NCBI GenBank assembly: GCA_022578605.1
Contig: MU394113.1
Location: 1-64,000 of the forward strand
DNA: 64,000 bases
DNA from: Camillea tinctor
Lineage: Eukaryota; Ascomycota; Sordariomycetes; Xylariales; Xylariaceae
Direction of reading: 5' to 3'
Below, in pieces: positions 43,837-55,964 of the stretch. Position 1 is the stretch's first letter. The number at the start of each line of letters is the position of its first letter. The translations under genes were made by a program, and so were the position numbers. A model generated the notes under the pieces. It was not told where the DNA came from. It did no database searches and saw nothing but the letters and a program-made list of their open reading frames with translations.

Positions 43837-46077
43837 TTACAACAGAGCGGCGGCGGCCACGGCGGCGGCGGCGAACCCCAGGCCGCTCTTGGCGACACGG
43901 CCGGCACCAGCGGTGGCGATCGTGGGGTAGCCGGTCGTAGGGGTGGGGACGCTGCTAGAAGGCGCGTGGCTGCTAATACTCTGAACCGGATAGGTTGCGG
44001 CGGGCGGGACGGGAACGAGACCGGTACCAGTGCCTACGTATGGAGTCTTAGTCGTCGAAGTGCTGAAGCTGGAAACGGGGAGGGTCGGGTACGGGGGGGA
44101 TCCGGAGGTGGAGGGGAAGACGCCGGAGGTAGTTTTAACTGACGATGTAGGATATCCCGTGGAGGGCTGCTCAACTGGAGTGGTAGGGTGCTCAACCTCG
44201 GTGGTCTTCACAGGGGTAGGAGGCACGTCGGTCACAGGGTAGCCGCCAACGGGAGTGGTGGGCTTGTCAACGGTCACAGTGGTGGAGGATCCAATGGACG
44301 AGGTCTGGGTGCGGGTCTCCGTGGTGTACCGGGTGGCGGTCGAGAAGGTGGACGGCTTCGACGGGGAGGTCTCAGTGGTGCTCAATCCACCGGTAGGAAC
44401 GGTAACGGACTCGGTGCAAGAAGTAGATCCAACGGGGGTGGTGCCAGGAATGCCAGGGTTGGTCACAGGGTGGGTGGTCACAACAGTGCTGGGGGAGCTA
44501 ACCGGGACGGTAGGGTAGCTGGGGGTGGTGCCGGGGAAAGTCACAGGGTGCGTCTCCGAGGTAGTGAGGACGGACTCAGTGCACGAGGTGGTGGATCCAA
44601 CGGGAGTAGTGCCAGGGAAGGTAACGGGGTGCGTCTCCGAGGTGGTCAGGTGCGAGCTGACTGGGACAGTCGGGTAGCTCGGGGTAGTGCCAGGGATAGT
44701 GACAGGAGTAGTGACCGTGCTGGAGTGAGGCTGGGTGTACGAGGTGCTGAATCCGGTGGTGGTAGACTCGGTGCACGAGGTGGAGGTAGAACCAACAGGG
44801 TGAGTGACCGTGGTAGAAGTACCGGGGAGAGTGGTCGTGGTGGAGATGACCGGGTGAGTGGTAGTGGTGCTGCTTGACGGGACGCTCACGGGGTAGGTAG
44901 GGACAGAGTGCGTGGAGGTAGAACCAATGGGGTGAGTCACAGTGGTAGAGGTACCAGGGTGAGTGGTAGTACCAGGGACGGTGGTGGACTCGGTGCACGA
45001 AGTAGTAGAGCTACCAGGGGCCGTGGTGGTGGTCGACTGAACCGGGTGAGTAGTCGTAGTAGACACAACCGGGTGGGTGGTGGTGGTGCTGCTCGACGGG
45101 ACGCTCACGGGGTAAGTGGGAACACTGTGCGTCGAGGTCGAAGGCGACCAGGTTGAGGTCGAGATCACCGGAGTGCTGACCGGGTAGGTCGGGATGCTTG
45201 GGGTTCCCGGAACAGTGTGGGTGCTGGTGCTAGGCGACCAAGTAGAGGTCGACAACTCAGGAGCAGGAGGGCTCATGGGGTAACCAGGGACACCGGGGGT
45301 AGTGCCAGTCGAGGTGCTCGGCAAGTAGCTGGTGGTAGTCCAGATGCTGTGAGTCGAAGTGCTGGGCGACCAGGTGGAAGTCGAGAGCTCAGGGGCGGGA
45401 GGGCTCATCGGGTAGCCAGGCACACCGGGAGTGGTGCCCGGAACGGTCGAAGTGCTTGGCTTGTAGCTGGTGCTGGTGCTGGGAGACCAAGTAGAGGTAG
45501 AGATCTCCGGAGCAGGGGGGCTCACAGGGTAGCCGGGAACACCAGGAGTGGTACCAGTGGAAGTGCTGGGCTTGTAGCTGGTCGAGGTGCTAGGGGACCA
45601 GGTGGAAGTCGAGATCTCCGGAGTACCAACCGGGTAAGTTGGGATACCCGGGGTGCCGGGGATAGTGGCAGTGCTAGTGCTCGGGGACCAGGTAGAGGTC
45701 GAGAGCTCCGGGGCCGGAGGGCTCATGGGGTAGCCGGGAACACCAGGAGTAGTACCTGGGACGGAAGTGCTAGGTACGTAGGTGGTAGAAAAGCTCTCCG
45801 GGGTGTTGGGAGGGACCGAAGTGCTCGGCGACCAAGTGGAAGTCGAGATCACCGGAGTTCCAGGGGGAGGAGCCACCGGGTAAGAGGGAACACTGGTGGC
45901 AGGAGGACTCTCAGGGGGGACCGAGGTCGAGGGGACGGGGAACTCGGTCGTCGTGCTCTTGCCCGGGTTCTCAGGAGGAGGAGCGACCGGATAGCTAGGC
46001 GGAGGAGCAACCGGGTAGGAAGCGCGCGCAACGCCGGAGAGGGCAAGGGCCCCGAGACCCATAGATAGTCGATACAT
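43837..46077 (-). CDS. Ser/Thr/Pro-rich GPI-anchored cell-wall protein
   Basis: Single exon, 746 residues. It begins with a signal peptide (MYRLSMGLGALALSGVARA) and ends with a small-residue site and hydrophobic tail (GRVAKSGLGFAAAAVAAAALL), as expected for GPI attachment. Everything between is mucin-like. The first part repeats SYPVAPPP and a longer unit built of TPGVPGYP-SPPAPE and STSTWSPSTST about seven times. The middle alternates TTTTHPV and SSTTT. Four SCTES motifs provide the only regularly placed cysteines. Heavy O-mannosylation at the cell surface is expected. The repeats could change number between strains. It may be an adhesin or a structural wall protein; no lectin or enzymatic domain is visible. 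Confidence 0.9.
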   Translation of the reverse strand: MYRLSMGLGALALSGVARASYPVAPPPSYPVAPPPENPGKSTTTEFPVPSTSVPPESPPATSVPSYPVAPPPGTPVISTSTWSPSTSVPPNTPESFSTTYVPSTSVPGTTPGVPGYPMSPPAPELSTSTWSPSTSTATIPGTPGIPTYPVGTPEISTSTWSPSTSTSYKPSTSTGTTPGVPGYPVSPPAPEISTSTWSPSTSTSYKPSTSTVPGTTPGVPGYPMSPPAPELSTSTWSPSTSTHSIWTTTSYLPSTSTGTTPGVPGYPMSPPAPELSTSTWSPSTSTHTVPGTPSIPTYPVSTPVISTSTWSPSTSTHSVPTYPVSVPSSSTTTTHPVVSTTTTHPVQSTTTTAPGSSTTSCTESTTVPGTTTHPGTSTTVTHPIGSTSTHSVPTYPVSVPSSSTTTTHPVISTTTTLPGTSTTVTHPVGSTSTSCTESTTTGFSTSYTQPHSSTVTTPVTIPGTTPSYPTVPVSSHLTTSETHPVTFPGTTPVGSTTSCTESVLTTSETHPVTFPGTTPSYPTVPVSSPSTVVTTHPVTNPGIPGTTPVGSTSCTESVTVPTGGLSTTETSPSKPSTFSTATRYTTETRTQTSSIGSSTTVTVDKPTTPVGGYPVTDVPPTPVKTTEVEHPTTPVEQPSTGYPTSSVKTTSGVFPSTSGSPPYPTLPVSSFSTSTTKTPYVGTGTGLVPVPPAATYPVQSISSHAPSSSVPTPTTGYPTIATAGAGRVAKSGLGFAAAAVAAAALL
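44790..45880 (-). repeat. Imperfect coding tandem repeats in the cell-wall protein
   Basis: Units coding for PGVPGYP(M/V)SPPAPE(L/I)STSTWSPSTST recur several times with silent and conservative changes, followed by shorter THPV/STTTT units. Antisense open frames across this interval are by-products of the repeats. Confidence 0.8.
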
Positions 46078-49000
46078 TTCTCTCGGTTATGTCGCGAGGA
46101 CAAAGTCTATTACCGTACAAGTAACGAAAGATTATATTAATATATAAAAATAAGAAGGAAAGACTGGAAAAGACCAAGCAGAAACGAGTGACTTGGCTAT
46201 TAGAAGACTATGTACGGGTGGAGAGTAAAGAGAGAGTATCTTGAATTCGAGAAAGGCGGCAGTCAGTCCTTCTTATGCAAAAAGGTGAAATGAAATCTCG
46301 ATGCTGTAGATCCATATACTACACGTGGTTGGTCGGCTATCCGTGTTAACGTCCCACTCCAAGCCAATCTCATATGTGGGTGTCATAAAAATACCGCGAG
46401 GCTTAACCTCATTACCAGTTGTCATGATGCCATGCAGACCTCTTTTTTTTTTTGTGGTCTGTACCAAGCCTTCAGTAAACAAGGCATGGGGTTGACTTAG
46501 GGAACTAGGTAGGAACACGAGCCTGCGGTGAGATGGGATAAGCTTAACTCCATTAGTGCAAATACTGTGATGGAGTGCATGCGAGGCTTACCAAAGTGTT
46601 CGTTCAGCACCATCGCCCTACCGGTCACCGTGTGGTCCCAACCTCCCCAGCTTGAGAAAGACGTGATCGTTGATTGGCCACAAGAGGCAAGGGTTCTCGT
46701 TGAACTGCGTTAGTACCATCTGCAGATGGACCCTCGAGATCTGCAAATAGCATTCATTTCATCTCCACTTGATACGAAGTGGCATCCTATTACCCTAAGT
46801 CCAACCCGTCGTGGCCATGTATGATTTGGCCGGGTTGCCCACAATTTCTAGGAACCAAACTGTCCGAATTAGGGAACATCTTGAGAGAAGAGTGGCTTTT
46901 GATATGTCAACCCTCGTCTGAACCCGCTGTCCCCCTCCTGACCCCTCATGCTAATTTCTCTTTGACAGTATACAGTCGATCCGGCCGTACCCGAAATAGC
47001 AGCTTTTGAGGCCTCAAAGCCTCATGCTTGGCTTCTCAGTGACAGTTCCCCCTCCTTTCTTGGCTTAGATGACGACTATATTCATTACGCTATACGGGAC
47101 ATCATCGTTGAGCCATAAGTTTGATAAAAAAGAAAAAAGGGAAAAAATCGATAATTACGAGCTATATGATATTAGTTATCGTAATGACGGTTAGTATTAG
47201 CAATGCCTATATTTCGTAATACGTTCTAGAATCTACCCTGGCATCGTATTCGATGTGTTGTTGTCTGCCTTAAAGGGCTTAGATTAATATGCTAAAATTA
47301 AGGGTACACTTTTTTTTCTGTTCTATTTCATTTTCGACAAGTCTATGACCAGTTTACAGTTTACAGGCCTTTTACCTGTGTGAAAGTTATCTACCAAAAC
47401 GATAGCTTGCGTGGGATACTTGACATAGTGTAGAAACGATTTTTCTAACCAAACCATTCAATAAGCTTATTGTGTAAATTATTAGTGCCAGGCCTAGATG
47501 GACGTTCTCCTTTTCCGGCACTTCCACTAGTTAACCTTTAGACTCCTCCTATGTAGCGTAGACTATGGTAGTTGAATCCTTAAATATGGAGACCAGACAA
47601 GGCAACACCGAGAGAAGAGAAATAATTTTTTACGAAAAGCAACCAGTGGCGAAGTATTCCACGTTTTGCGATGAGAAAAAGCGTATTGTGCCATACCCCT
47701 GACTTTCGGTAGTACAGCGTATATCATCATTATGCATGTGGAAGCCGAAGTTCTTCCCTCTCCTTAACCATGTTCGAGAAGACAACCCCAGCTACGCTAC
47801 ACCAGAGGCCAGACTGCGGATGTCCCCATGCGTAGATGGTAACTTTAAATCCTATGCCCACTAGTCCCTAAAGATGAATAGCTACGTTACAATAATTTGA
47901 GAGCACGGCCGTAAACAGTAATATGGACGATTGTGTTATGTTTCATTGTTGCGGAGAATAGAGGGCTCAGCTTATAGAACCGGCCCACTCACAGACCCTT
48001 GCTTCCCCCTTTTTCCAGATAAGCTTCGCTGGGCGGACAATTATAGCAACTAATTACAGATGTACATTGGAGTGGCCATTAAATTTCCCTTCTACCGAGC
48101 CCATGGTACGCCCACGGGGAAGCGCCCTCAGCTCACAGACTTCTCGTTCATATCATCGCTAATATATCGAAGCAATAGCCCCCCGCATCGTGAAAAGGAG
48201 GTCTGGTTTTCTACGACCATGTAATGGGGATGGCTCAGGAGGCTAGGTCGTCGCTGTCGCCGTCTTAGTCGAAATAGTAACTAACTTGTCTGTTGAGGAG
48301 TTACTACGACGATGCTCTCCCTCCTTTTTCAGGACTGCTTAGTACGATCCCTTTTGTTTTCTGATTGATTTTTTCCTGGAGTTGGATATTCGATGCGTTT
48401 CTAGACCGCAGTCAGCAATCTTGGCATTCCATTAGGAGGCAAGGTAGACATCCACCGTCGGCCTTTCAGGGACTCAGAAAATCGGACGAAAAAAATGCTG
48501 GAATGCGTTATGATAAACGACCTTTATTTGGTATATTCCTAGGGGACAACACCGCGAAAGATGATGTTGCTTTTGGACTACGCAGATCCATGGACAGGAG
48601 TATAATGGCCAATCTGGAGCGAAAAGATGGAGCAAAGCAAACGGCCCAGTTCGTAAATATGGAAAATACAGATACGAGGCATCATTTAGGATTCCGAGAC
48701 GGGCAATTACCTACTTCGACTTACTATAGGAGCATTCTATGTAGCAGGTGGCCATGTCATACATTGTAAGGTTCATATCCTTTAGACAAAAGTGCTTTAA
48801 CAGTAGCAGATGAGACGATGAAGATAAAAACTAGCTGGGAGGAAACCTCTATTGAGATTTAGATAACAATGAGCAGGTTCTCGACGATGTATATAGATGC
48901 TTTCGAAAGACCTAAAACAAAATATTCATTCCGAACGCTCAGTCGATCCGGCTTTCCACATTGAAAATTCATTCAGCATTGATACCGAGTCACAATCCCC

Positions 49001-51790
49001 CACAAATAGAGGATGGTAGCTTAGGGAACAGCTTAGGGTTAGGCAATACGGCCTTCGATGCCTAGTATTATGAACCAACGGCTGGACCGTAGAAGAGATG
49101 GACAGATACCAAGATCCTCCGAGCTCGCACACGATTTTGCGTCCCATGGTGACAGCTATAGCTTGCCGTGATGCTTCGGAATGTTTTCACGTGCCGCGAT
49201 ATATGAAGCAACAAATGGTGGTCATAGACCCAATGATGGTTGCAATTACTACCAACGGCCCCTTTAGAAGACACCATTCCACGACAGACCGCGTCGATCG
49301 ATACCAGGCACTTCATTGTGTTGCATAACAATATTTCCAGCTTAAGCGCTCCTCTAAGTCACCTATACTGGGTCGAGCCCCGTGTAGACTGCAGTGCAAA
49401 CTCGAATCTCAAAAAGATCTATGAGTGTAAGGCATATTAGTTGCGATAGACAGCAGAGACTTCGGCATATGATAGATCTATTTCCACAAAAGATCTAAAT
49501 ATTTCAAAAGAGGGGCACCATTGTGTTTGTAATGGAGGTTGATCCAACTCGACTACTTAGTAGTAGAAGGGCCCAATCTGTAAAGCTCGCTTTCAGAAAG
49601 TGAGCACGCTCTAATGTGTACCAGAGTCACATAACAATTATTACCTACCTTATTTCTAATAGACGCAGGTACAGATATCGAGCTGCAGAATACACAAGGG
49701 AGGGCGCATCGGGACCTCACAGCCCTAACAGGAAAATGCAGGTACGGGAGAAAATGCCCACCCAGAGTGTGGAAGAAATACACCATAGGCAGGTACCAAA
49801 TCATGGTCGGGTATATTATTGGAGAGTAACATAACGAATGCTAGTCACGACATATGTGACATAATAGTTATTGCAGAGACTCCCGAAAATTTCAAGCAAT
49901 ATTGCTAATCAATACCTAGTTCCAATAAGTATTGGATTTGTCCTGCATTAGTAAAAAAGAGTCCCGAGCGGTTCCCACGCAATGGTGTGCTGACGATCAA
50001 TCAATATGATTTTTTTTTTTTATCTGAAGGATCTCTGATTACTTAGTGAGCGTAGAGTCAATGTTAAGCAGCACTATTTTAATCCTGTAACAAATCGATA
50101 CATCTTTCCTCTTGTTCGCGGCGAGAATATCCGGAACCAATATATATGCGATGTGACTCCCGACGTTGTTCACAAAAGAATATGGCATATAACAAGATTG
50201 CAGTACCCCCTTCGGATGCCATCGAATGCTACTTCTCTTGAGGCCAGTTCGGTGATGGTAAAAAGCAGACAGTCGCATTGCCTAACCTTGGACCCCAAAG
50301 TTTCACTTTTCTATATTTAGTAGGAGTCTCCGAACGAGGCCGTACATACTTTGCGGATCGTATCATTGAGGAGAACTCGGCCGTAACCCGCATCTCCGAA
50401 TACGACCGGGGGTTGTTATGCACAATACAGCAGTTCTGTCCGCTTACAGATCGGCGTATGGCGTTTAGTCTGCTTCAGAAATCGGTATCTCTGCCGATCA
50501 ACATTTTGCAGCAGCTCCGCTTAGGCTTCTTTCAACATCCTTGAGCGTGTGAAAAGACGCACCCGTTGTCACAAGGCGATTGTTACCTATTCTAGGCATA
50601 AGAATCTTGATAACTCCGTTGGTAAATTCTTTCCCGAGATCACATTTTTCGCTCTTCAGCCAATTCGAGCAATAGTTTATAGGCCTCTAAGCTATTAAGC
50701 AATACGTCTTTTTCACATGCTTACTTCTAGGTATAAAATCTTATATGTGCTATCAATTCTCTTAGGTAGGTGTTAAATAACAATATTCATATTACCTTAG
50801 CGTGCCCATTAAAAAGGATGTTAAAAATGTAGGTGAATTAGATAACATCTAGTAGGGCTGCAGCTCATTCTTGAAATTAGGTATAAAATCGGTATATCAT
50901 GACGTTAAACGCAAACTCCAAGTTGAAACGCTTAACATCATTCACCATTTATTTCAAAAACAATATATACCACTAGGAGTCTTATCAGTCAGTGTCTAAT
51001 ACATAATTATTTCATTGATTGTATAAGCAATCTTTTACTATAACTGTTATGAAAGCTCTTGTAAATACTAAGTAAGGTACATTAAGCATGGTCTAGCGAA
51101 CATATTCACATATCTTACCCTCCAGAAACTCAAAGTTGCGCCGTAGCAACTCCCATGGGAAGGAAGATAACGGGATGTAGACTGCGGTATAAGAAGTATA
51201 TACTTAGTCATACTTCAATGGAGAGGATAATGATGATTACCTTTGTAGAGTACATTGCGAGCAGAGAGCGAGCAATTAGTATGGTATGCCCAAGTTTTAT
51301 GCGAGAACAGAGTTAAGTGTGAGACCTGCGTTACGGTAAGGGAACGTAATAGGGGTATTTGAAGGATTGCTTTTAATACTAATAAATTTTGATAAAATAA
51401 CATACTCATTATTATTAAGATAAAGTAGAGATACGACAATATCAAGGAATAAGAGACAAATTAAGAGAACCAAACCGATGAACAACTATACCACTACAAA
51501 TCTTCTACACAATTGGCAGCAATGGATGTATCTTCAACTTGACTATTTCCCTGCCGTTTTCAGGAGCCATCTGTAGCTTCTGGCCGTATTCTCCTTCGAA
51601 AAGGCCGTACCTTGTCAAATCGCAATAAGTTTGCAATAGCACCTTCAAATGGGTATTGTGCTTGCGGGTATAATGAAGATCGTGTTTGTGAAGAGGATTC
51701 GGTTTCTGTGAACGCTTTATAGAACGAAGTGGTTAGCACACTATGAATTCAGCGAGGGGATCAAGCTTACACCACATCCTCCGTATAACA
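46078..51790. other. 5.7-kb gene-poor region
   Basis: Upstream region of the cell-wall protein followed by DNA with no supported gene. Frames at 48365-48769 (TTG start), 49068-49331 and 50278-50544 (TTG start) show no family I recognise and no consistent exon joins. Local AT-rich stretches occur at 47100-47350 and 50700-51100. Confidence 0.45.
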
Positions 51791-53761
51791 TCAACGACGT
51801 TGTATGCCGCCACACATATCAATCTTGATATAATGTATATAGGTAGGGATAGTACCCCCTGTATCGCGCGCATGGAGAAGAAAATGTGTTTCTCTAACCG
51901 ATCGGGTTACCGCTAGCATCCGCTTTGCTGAATTCTCATTTTGCGTGGTGAAACGACTCAGCATCTCACGCCGAACATTATCGGGCTTGAAGTTTATTTT
52001 TGGCTCTTTTCCTTCGCTACTTAATTTGTAGCGATTGATTACACCGAGGTCGTCGAGTGTCTTGATTGCGTTCCATATCCAAACGTTGACATCCAGTCGA
52101 AAAATGTTTGTATCTGCTTCTTGCACATGGGGCCAGGCGTAACAAGCGCGCCTATCCTGGCGTTCCAATTCTAATAGCCACAATCTGGCGATCTTGCTAG
52201 GTTTAAGACGAAGTTCTGTTTCTTCCCAAAACGTAAGTCCTTTCTCCATTGACAGATGCAATGAAGCTTTAATGAGCCGAAAAGCAGTATCGATCAGGGA
52301 GTCGTTAGGTCTCCACGATCCACTCTGCTGATTCATTATCTTTCCAATGACCCAATAGTTGGCTGAAAATCCGAATGGCAGTTGCTCTGCTATATCATAC
52401 ACCCAATCGAAATGACCTTTGTATGCTTCATCGACCCTATTCAAGAGCGCTGACAGGCCCTTATTGGTCCAATGTTCCCTTAACATTTGTTGGAGACGCT
52501 TCGAGACAACCAGAAGAAATTTGAAAGCGAAACTATGCCAAATGTTAATCAACGATTTTGAAAAGTTTGGAAAATTGTAGCTAACAAAACTATAGAAATG
52601 GGGGGTTTGCAAGGCTACTTTTTCTCGGTAGACTGCGATTAACATCATTTAGCTCTAGCAAATCAATTGAAGAAACAGAAGAAGACACTCACAAACTAGC
52701 GGAAGTACATATTCGGTGAAACGACATATCTCCACAAGTAAGGGCAACCGGGCTTCTCATCATTCTAATCGAACGCTCTTTCAAGGGGATTGAGCATGCC
52801 GATAGAATGTGTTCCAGGTTTCGGCGAACTATGAACTCCAGTAGATTCTGTGCGGTTTCTTCGTTCTCTGGAAGACCAGACGGATCTGTTAGTTTGAAAT
52901 TGATGCTTTTAACATCGTCCTTTCCCGCATCGCGTATAGTAGAGATAGACAAACTCCCACAGAAAAACTCATTCTTCAGCATCTGGCCCACGTTGACAGA
53001 GCTGGCAGGGATAATAAGTTGCTCCCAGTTGCTTCTTGATTTGTCAAAAAGTATCATTTTGTAAGCGACAATGATCTCTATCTCGGAGCCTGTGCGATTT
53101 GCACCTGCGAGTTCAACCTTCCAAGGTTTGTAATGGTACAACGCTGTAAAATCATGTTGTCATGGGCAATCCATTGGATGATGCTCCTAACTTTGTTCTC
53201 ACAATAGCAAAACCTCGGCCAACGATAATTAACCCAAGTCATTTCAGGGGGGTCTTCAAACGTGATACCTGTGAACCAAAGTCCATAGGTATCAGTTTTA
53301 CCGGCTGACTCATGCGATTCATGTGTCTCTGACAATTCCCGTAATTCATGTAGCTCTTCTGAGTCTGGTGGTCCCTGTGGTTCATGTAATTTTCGTAGAG
53401 CAAAGATTTCTTGGGAAGTAGTAAAGGCTCTCAAAGCTTCGGATCTGTCATCAACGAGGTATGGCTCCGCCGTACGGCCATGATCCGCTGAAAACATGCC
53501 AGACCTTCCTTTACTAAGGTATATTCCCAATTGTATAACATCGCCATAAAGATTCACAGTAGCCGTTGTCCCTTGGTCCCCAAATGAGGAATGCAACGCT
53601 GGATACGGAGAGTTTTTCCAACCCCGGCAGTGGGAAGGATCGGGCTGAATCCCCGTATCATGACTACTTGTGATGTGCTTTTTGAAACTTTGGTCCGCAA
53701 CACCTGGGACACCGTCAGGGTTCCAGAAAGGCCGATGATTGGACCCGGCCGTAGTCATCAT
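51791..53761 (-). CDS. Hypothetical protein, three-exon model
   Basis: Three overlapping minus-strand frames join into one model: 53761-53203, 53143-52709 and 52632-51791, giving 611 residues with all phases consistent. Intron 1 (59 nt, donor GTGAGA, acceptor TTACAG) is convincing. Intron 2 (76 nt) is less so, since a second phase-1 donor lies upstream. I do not recognise the family. The N-terminal third has LYGDVIQLGIYLSKGRSGMF and SADHGRTAEPYLVDDRSEAL, a pattern I associate with uncharacterised fungal proteins, then a region with repeated LHEL/RELSETHESHES. The C-terminal third is helical and Trp-rich (LREHWTNKGLSALLNRVDEA, YAWPHVQEAD, FRLDVNVWIWNAIKTLDDLG). There is no signal peptide. Cytosolic, unknown function. 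Confidence 0.6.
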
Positions 53762-55270
53762 TCGTCCCCCTTGGCTTGAAGGGAATAGAAAAAGGTGAGT
53801 TAAGATTCAGCAGCATAAACCCCCACGTATCATGGGGGAGTGGATGGTAAATAAGAACTAGGGTAGCCACGGTGTTGTATGTAAGAGATTAAAAGTTATA
53901 ACGACATGTAGCAGATGCCGTAATTTATACTTGAAAGTATTTATTGTACTCCTTACAAGGTAGGTCCTGTCATGTTCCTTATTATTTAGCACGGCGTCCT
54001 CATACTTGCACTTCTCGGTCTTTGCTGCATCGGAAATTGAAGCCTTGCTTTTGAGCGTGTCGCAAGCTGAATGCAACGTGTATTTGCATATATATCTAGG
54101 TAACTAACTTAGGTGGATATAATATTATCAATTTTATACCAAGCTATATACGTGCGTACATAAGAGCCTTGCGGCTATGCGGCCCCTCAACATTTTCTAT
54201 AAACACACCAAATCGTTCCTAGAGGGAGGGAAGGGGGGGGGCAGCAGTGTGAGCTGCGCCATATATATATACGCTAGTGTTCGCCTGGAATATATCAATT
54301 AGAATGTTAACAACACAGGGCGTGATTGATTTGAGTTTGCATGCCCCAGGTAGCCTGCAGCTTCTAAGCCTGGCTCAGAGTAAAGTTCGATATATCTAGT
54401 TTCTCCATGAAACAGTCAGGTTATGAGTATATACTATTTCTATCTGACAAAAAAAATCGCTAAATCTTCAAGACAGTACCAGTTGGTTAGGTTTTCTAAT
54501 CGAGCTTTCGATGTTATATATTAGCTAATTGCTTAAGGGCAATTAGAGTACGCTTTTGCCAGCAAGATGCCTACTAGGCAGGTAATCATTGCACATTCAG
54601 TTGGGCCACATCGAGTAAGCCCAATTATCACTATTTTCCCCCAGCAACTCTAAGGACGAGGGGCTCTTCTAGAAAAGACTCAACAGCCTGCAGTAGGAGA
54701 CGATGGGTGCGTACCAGTGGATCAATGTAACATGGCGCTCCATATGACGCATAATCACAATTGTAAATGGCTAATTGATTCCTAGGTATGATAGATCCTC
54801 CAATCATCTAGAGATGAATATTAGAGAGGCTTGACGGACAGAAAATAGGAGATGAAACAAGCCAGAAGAGTCAGCCGATCGGTTGGCGATTTGGAGCACG
54901 GAGAAGACCAACACAGAAGTGTCTTTCATGGAACGTGAGGTCCAGGCTTTCTCCTCAAAACTTGAGTAACATTGAAGGCTTGAGCAGTATACAATACGGA
55001 ATATAGAATATCCGCTTAAACTTCAGAACCGCTGCATGTTATGTTCAACATTAGGTATGTTCTATCAAACTCCAAATAACCCCGCTCTGCAAACGGGCTA
55101 GGTATGTATGCCGTAAAGCAGCACCAGATCTAGTAGGTAGCTTCATAGAACGTCATTTGACCTAAGAAAGTTACCTAGGTATCCAGCAGTAGCTTTAATC
55201 CACTCTCCCTCTTCCCTTTCAGCCTCCTGTCAGGAACAAGCACCCAGATAACAGAAAGTCACCAAACACC
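53762..55270. other. Divergent intergenic region
   Basis: 1.5 kb between outward-facing genes, with a G-rich run at about 54220-54241 and an exact TACCTAGGTA palindrome at 55172-55181. No gene supported. Confidence 0.45.
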
Positions 55271-55964
55271 ATGTCCTCGCCCCAAAGCCTCAACGGTACC
55301 GAACTCCCTCCCTCCTTTCCCTCCCCCTCCCCCTCCCCCTCCCCCTCCTCACCACCCTCCCCATCTAACCCAATCCTCCCATAACCAGTATTCAAGCAAC
55401 CCCTGCGGTTCTTCTCGGCCGACCCCCTAACGGGCTACTTCCGGGACGGGTACTGCCGGACCACAGCCCCCGTGAGCACGTCTACCGGCCGCGCCGGCCT
55501 CGCCGTGGACCCGGGCAACCACGCCGTCGCGGCCGTCGTCACCGACGAGTTCCTCGACTACTCGGCGTCGCGGGGCAACGACCTGCGGGCGGGCAAGGGC
55601 CTGCGCGGCGGGTGCAGGTGGTGCCTGTGCTCGGCGCGGTGGCTCGAGGCGTACCGCGCGTATCGCGGGGGCAGGATCGGGATGCTGGGCGGTGAGTTAG
55701 TTTTTTACTTTTTCTTTGGGGGGGAGGGGCTGGGGAAGAGGAGAATGGGGGGGTTGAGGGAGAAGAGGAAGAGGGGGTGATGTAGTGGCGTGTGGTTGGC
55801 AATAAGGTTACACTACTAACGCCCCGGCAGTACCGCGCGTCGATCTGGATGCTACTGAGGAGAGCGCTCTGGGGACGGTGGATCTGCAGACGTTGCGGCA
55901 GTTTGCGGTGCGGGAGCCGGATGGGGAAGGGAGTGGGAATGGGAGCGGGAATGGTGCGGCTTAG
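55271..55964 (+). CDS. DUF2237 family protein
   Basis: Three exons, 55271-55295, 55389-55691 and 55831-55964 (introns 93 and 139 nt), giving 153 residues. The first exon codes only for MSSPQSLN, and splicing continues VFKQPLRFFSADPLTGYFRD. Family marks: SADPLTGYFRDGYCRT, VVTDEFLDYSASRGNDL, GGCRWCLCSARWLEAYRA, and the closing ATEESALGTVDLQTLRQFA. These match the DUF2237 family of bacteria and fungi (about 120 residues), whose function is unknown; the paired Cys of CRWCLC are conserved. The C-terminal tail is Gly/Asn/Ser repeat (GEGSGNGSGNGAA). The exons are very GC-rich compared with flanking DNA. Confidence 0.88.
55319..55350 (+). repeat. (CCCCTC)n hexanucleotide tract in intron 1 of the DUF2237 gene
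   Basis: At least five CCCTCC/CCCCTC units lie within the first intron and probably act as an extended polypyrimidine tract. Confidence 0.8.

Noticed and set aside
44188..46068. Long plus-strand Arg/Gly-rich open frames (44188-44877, 45217-46068)
   Set aside because: They are antisense to the cell-wall protein and arise from its repetitive, stop-poor codons.
48365..48769. 134-codon plus-strand frame
   Set aside because: Starts only at TTG, with no recognisable motif; sits in a gene-poor region.
50278..50544. 88-codon plus-strand frame
   Set aside because: TTG start and no homology that I can recall; left as unassigned.
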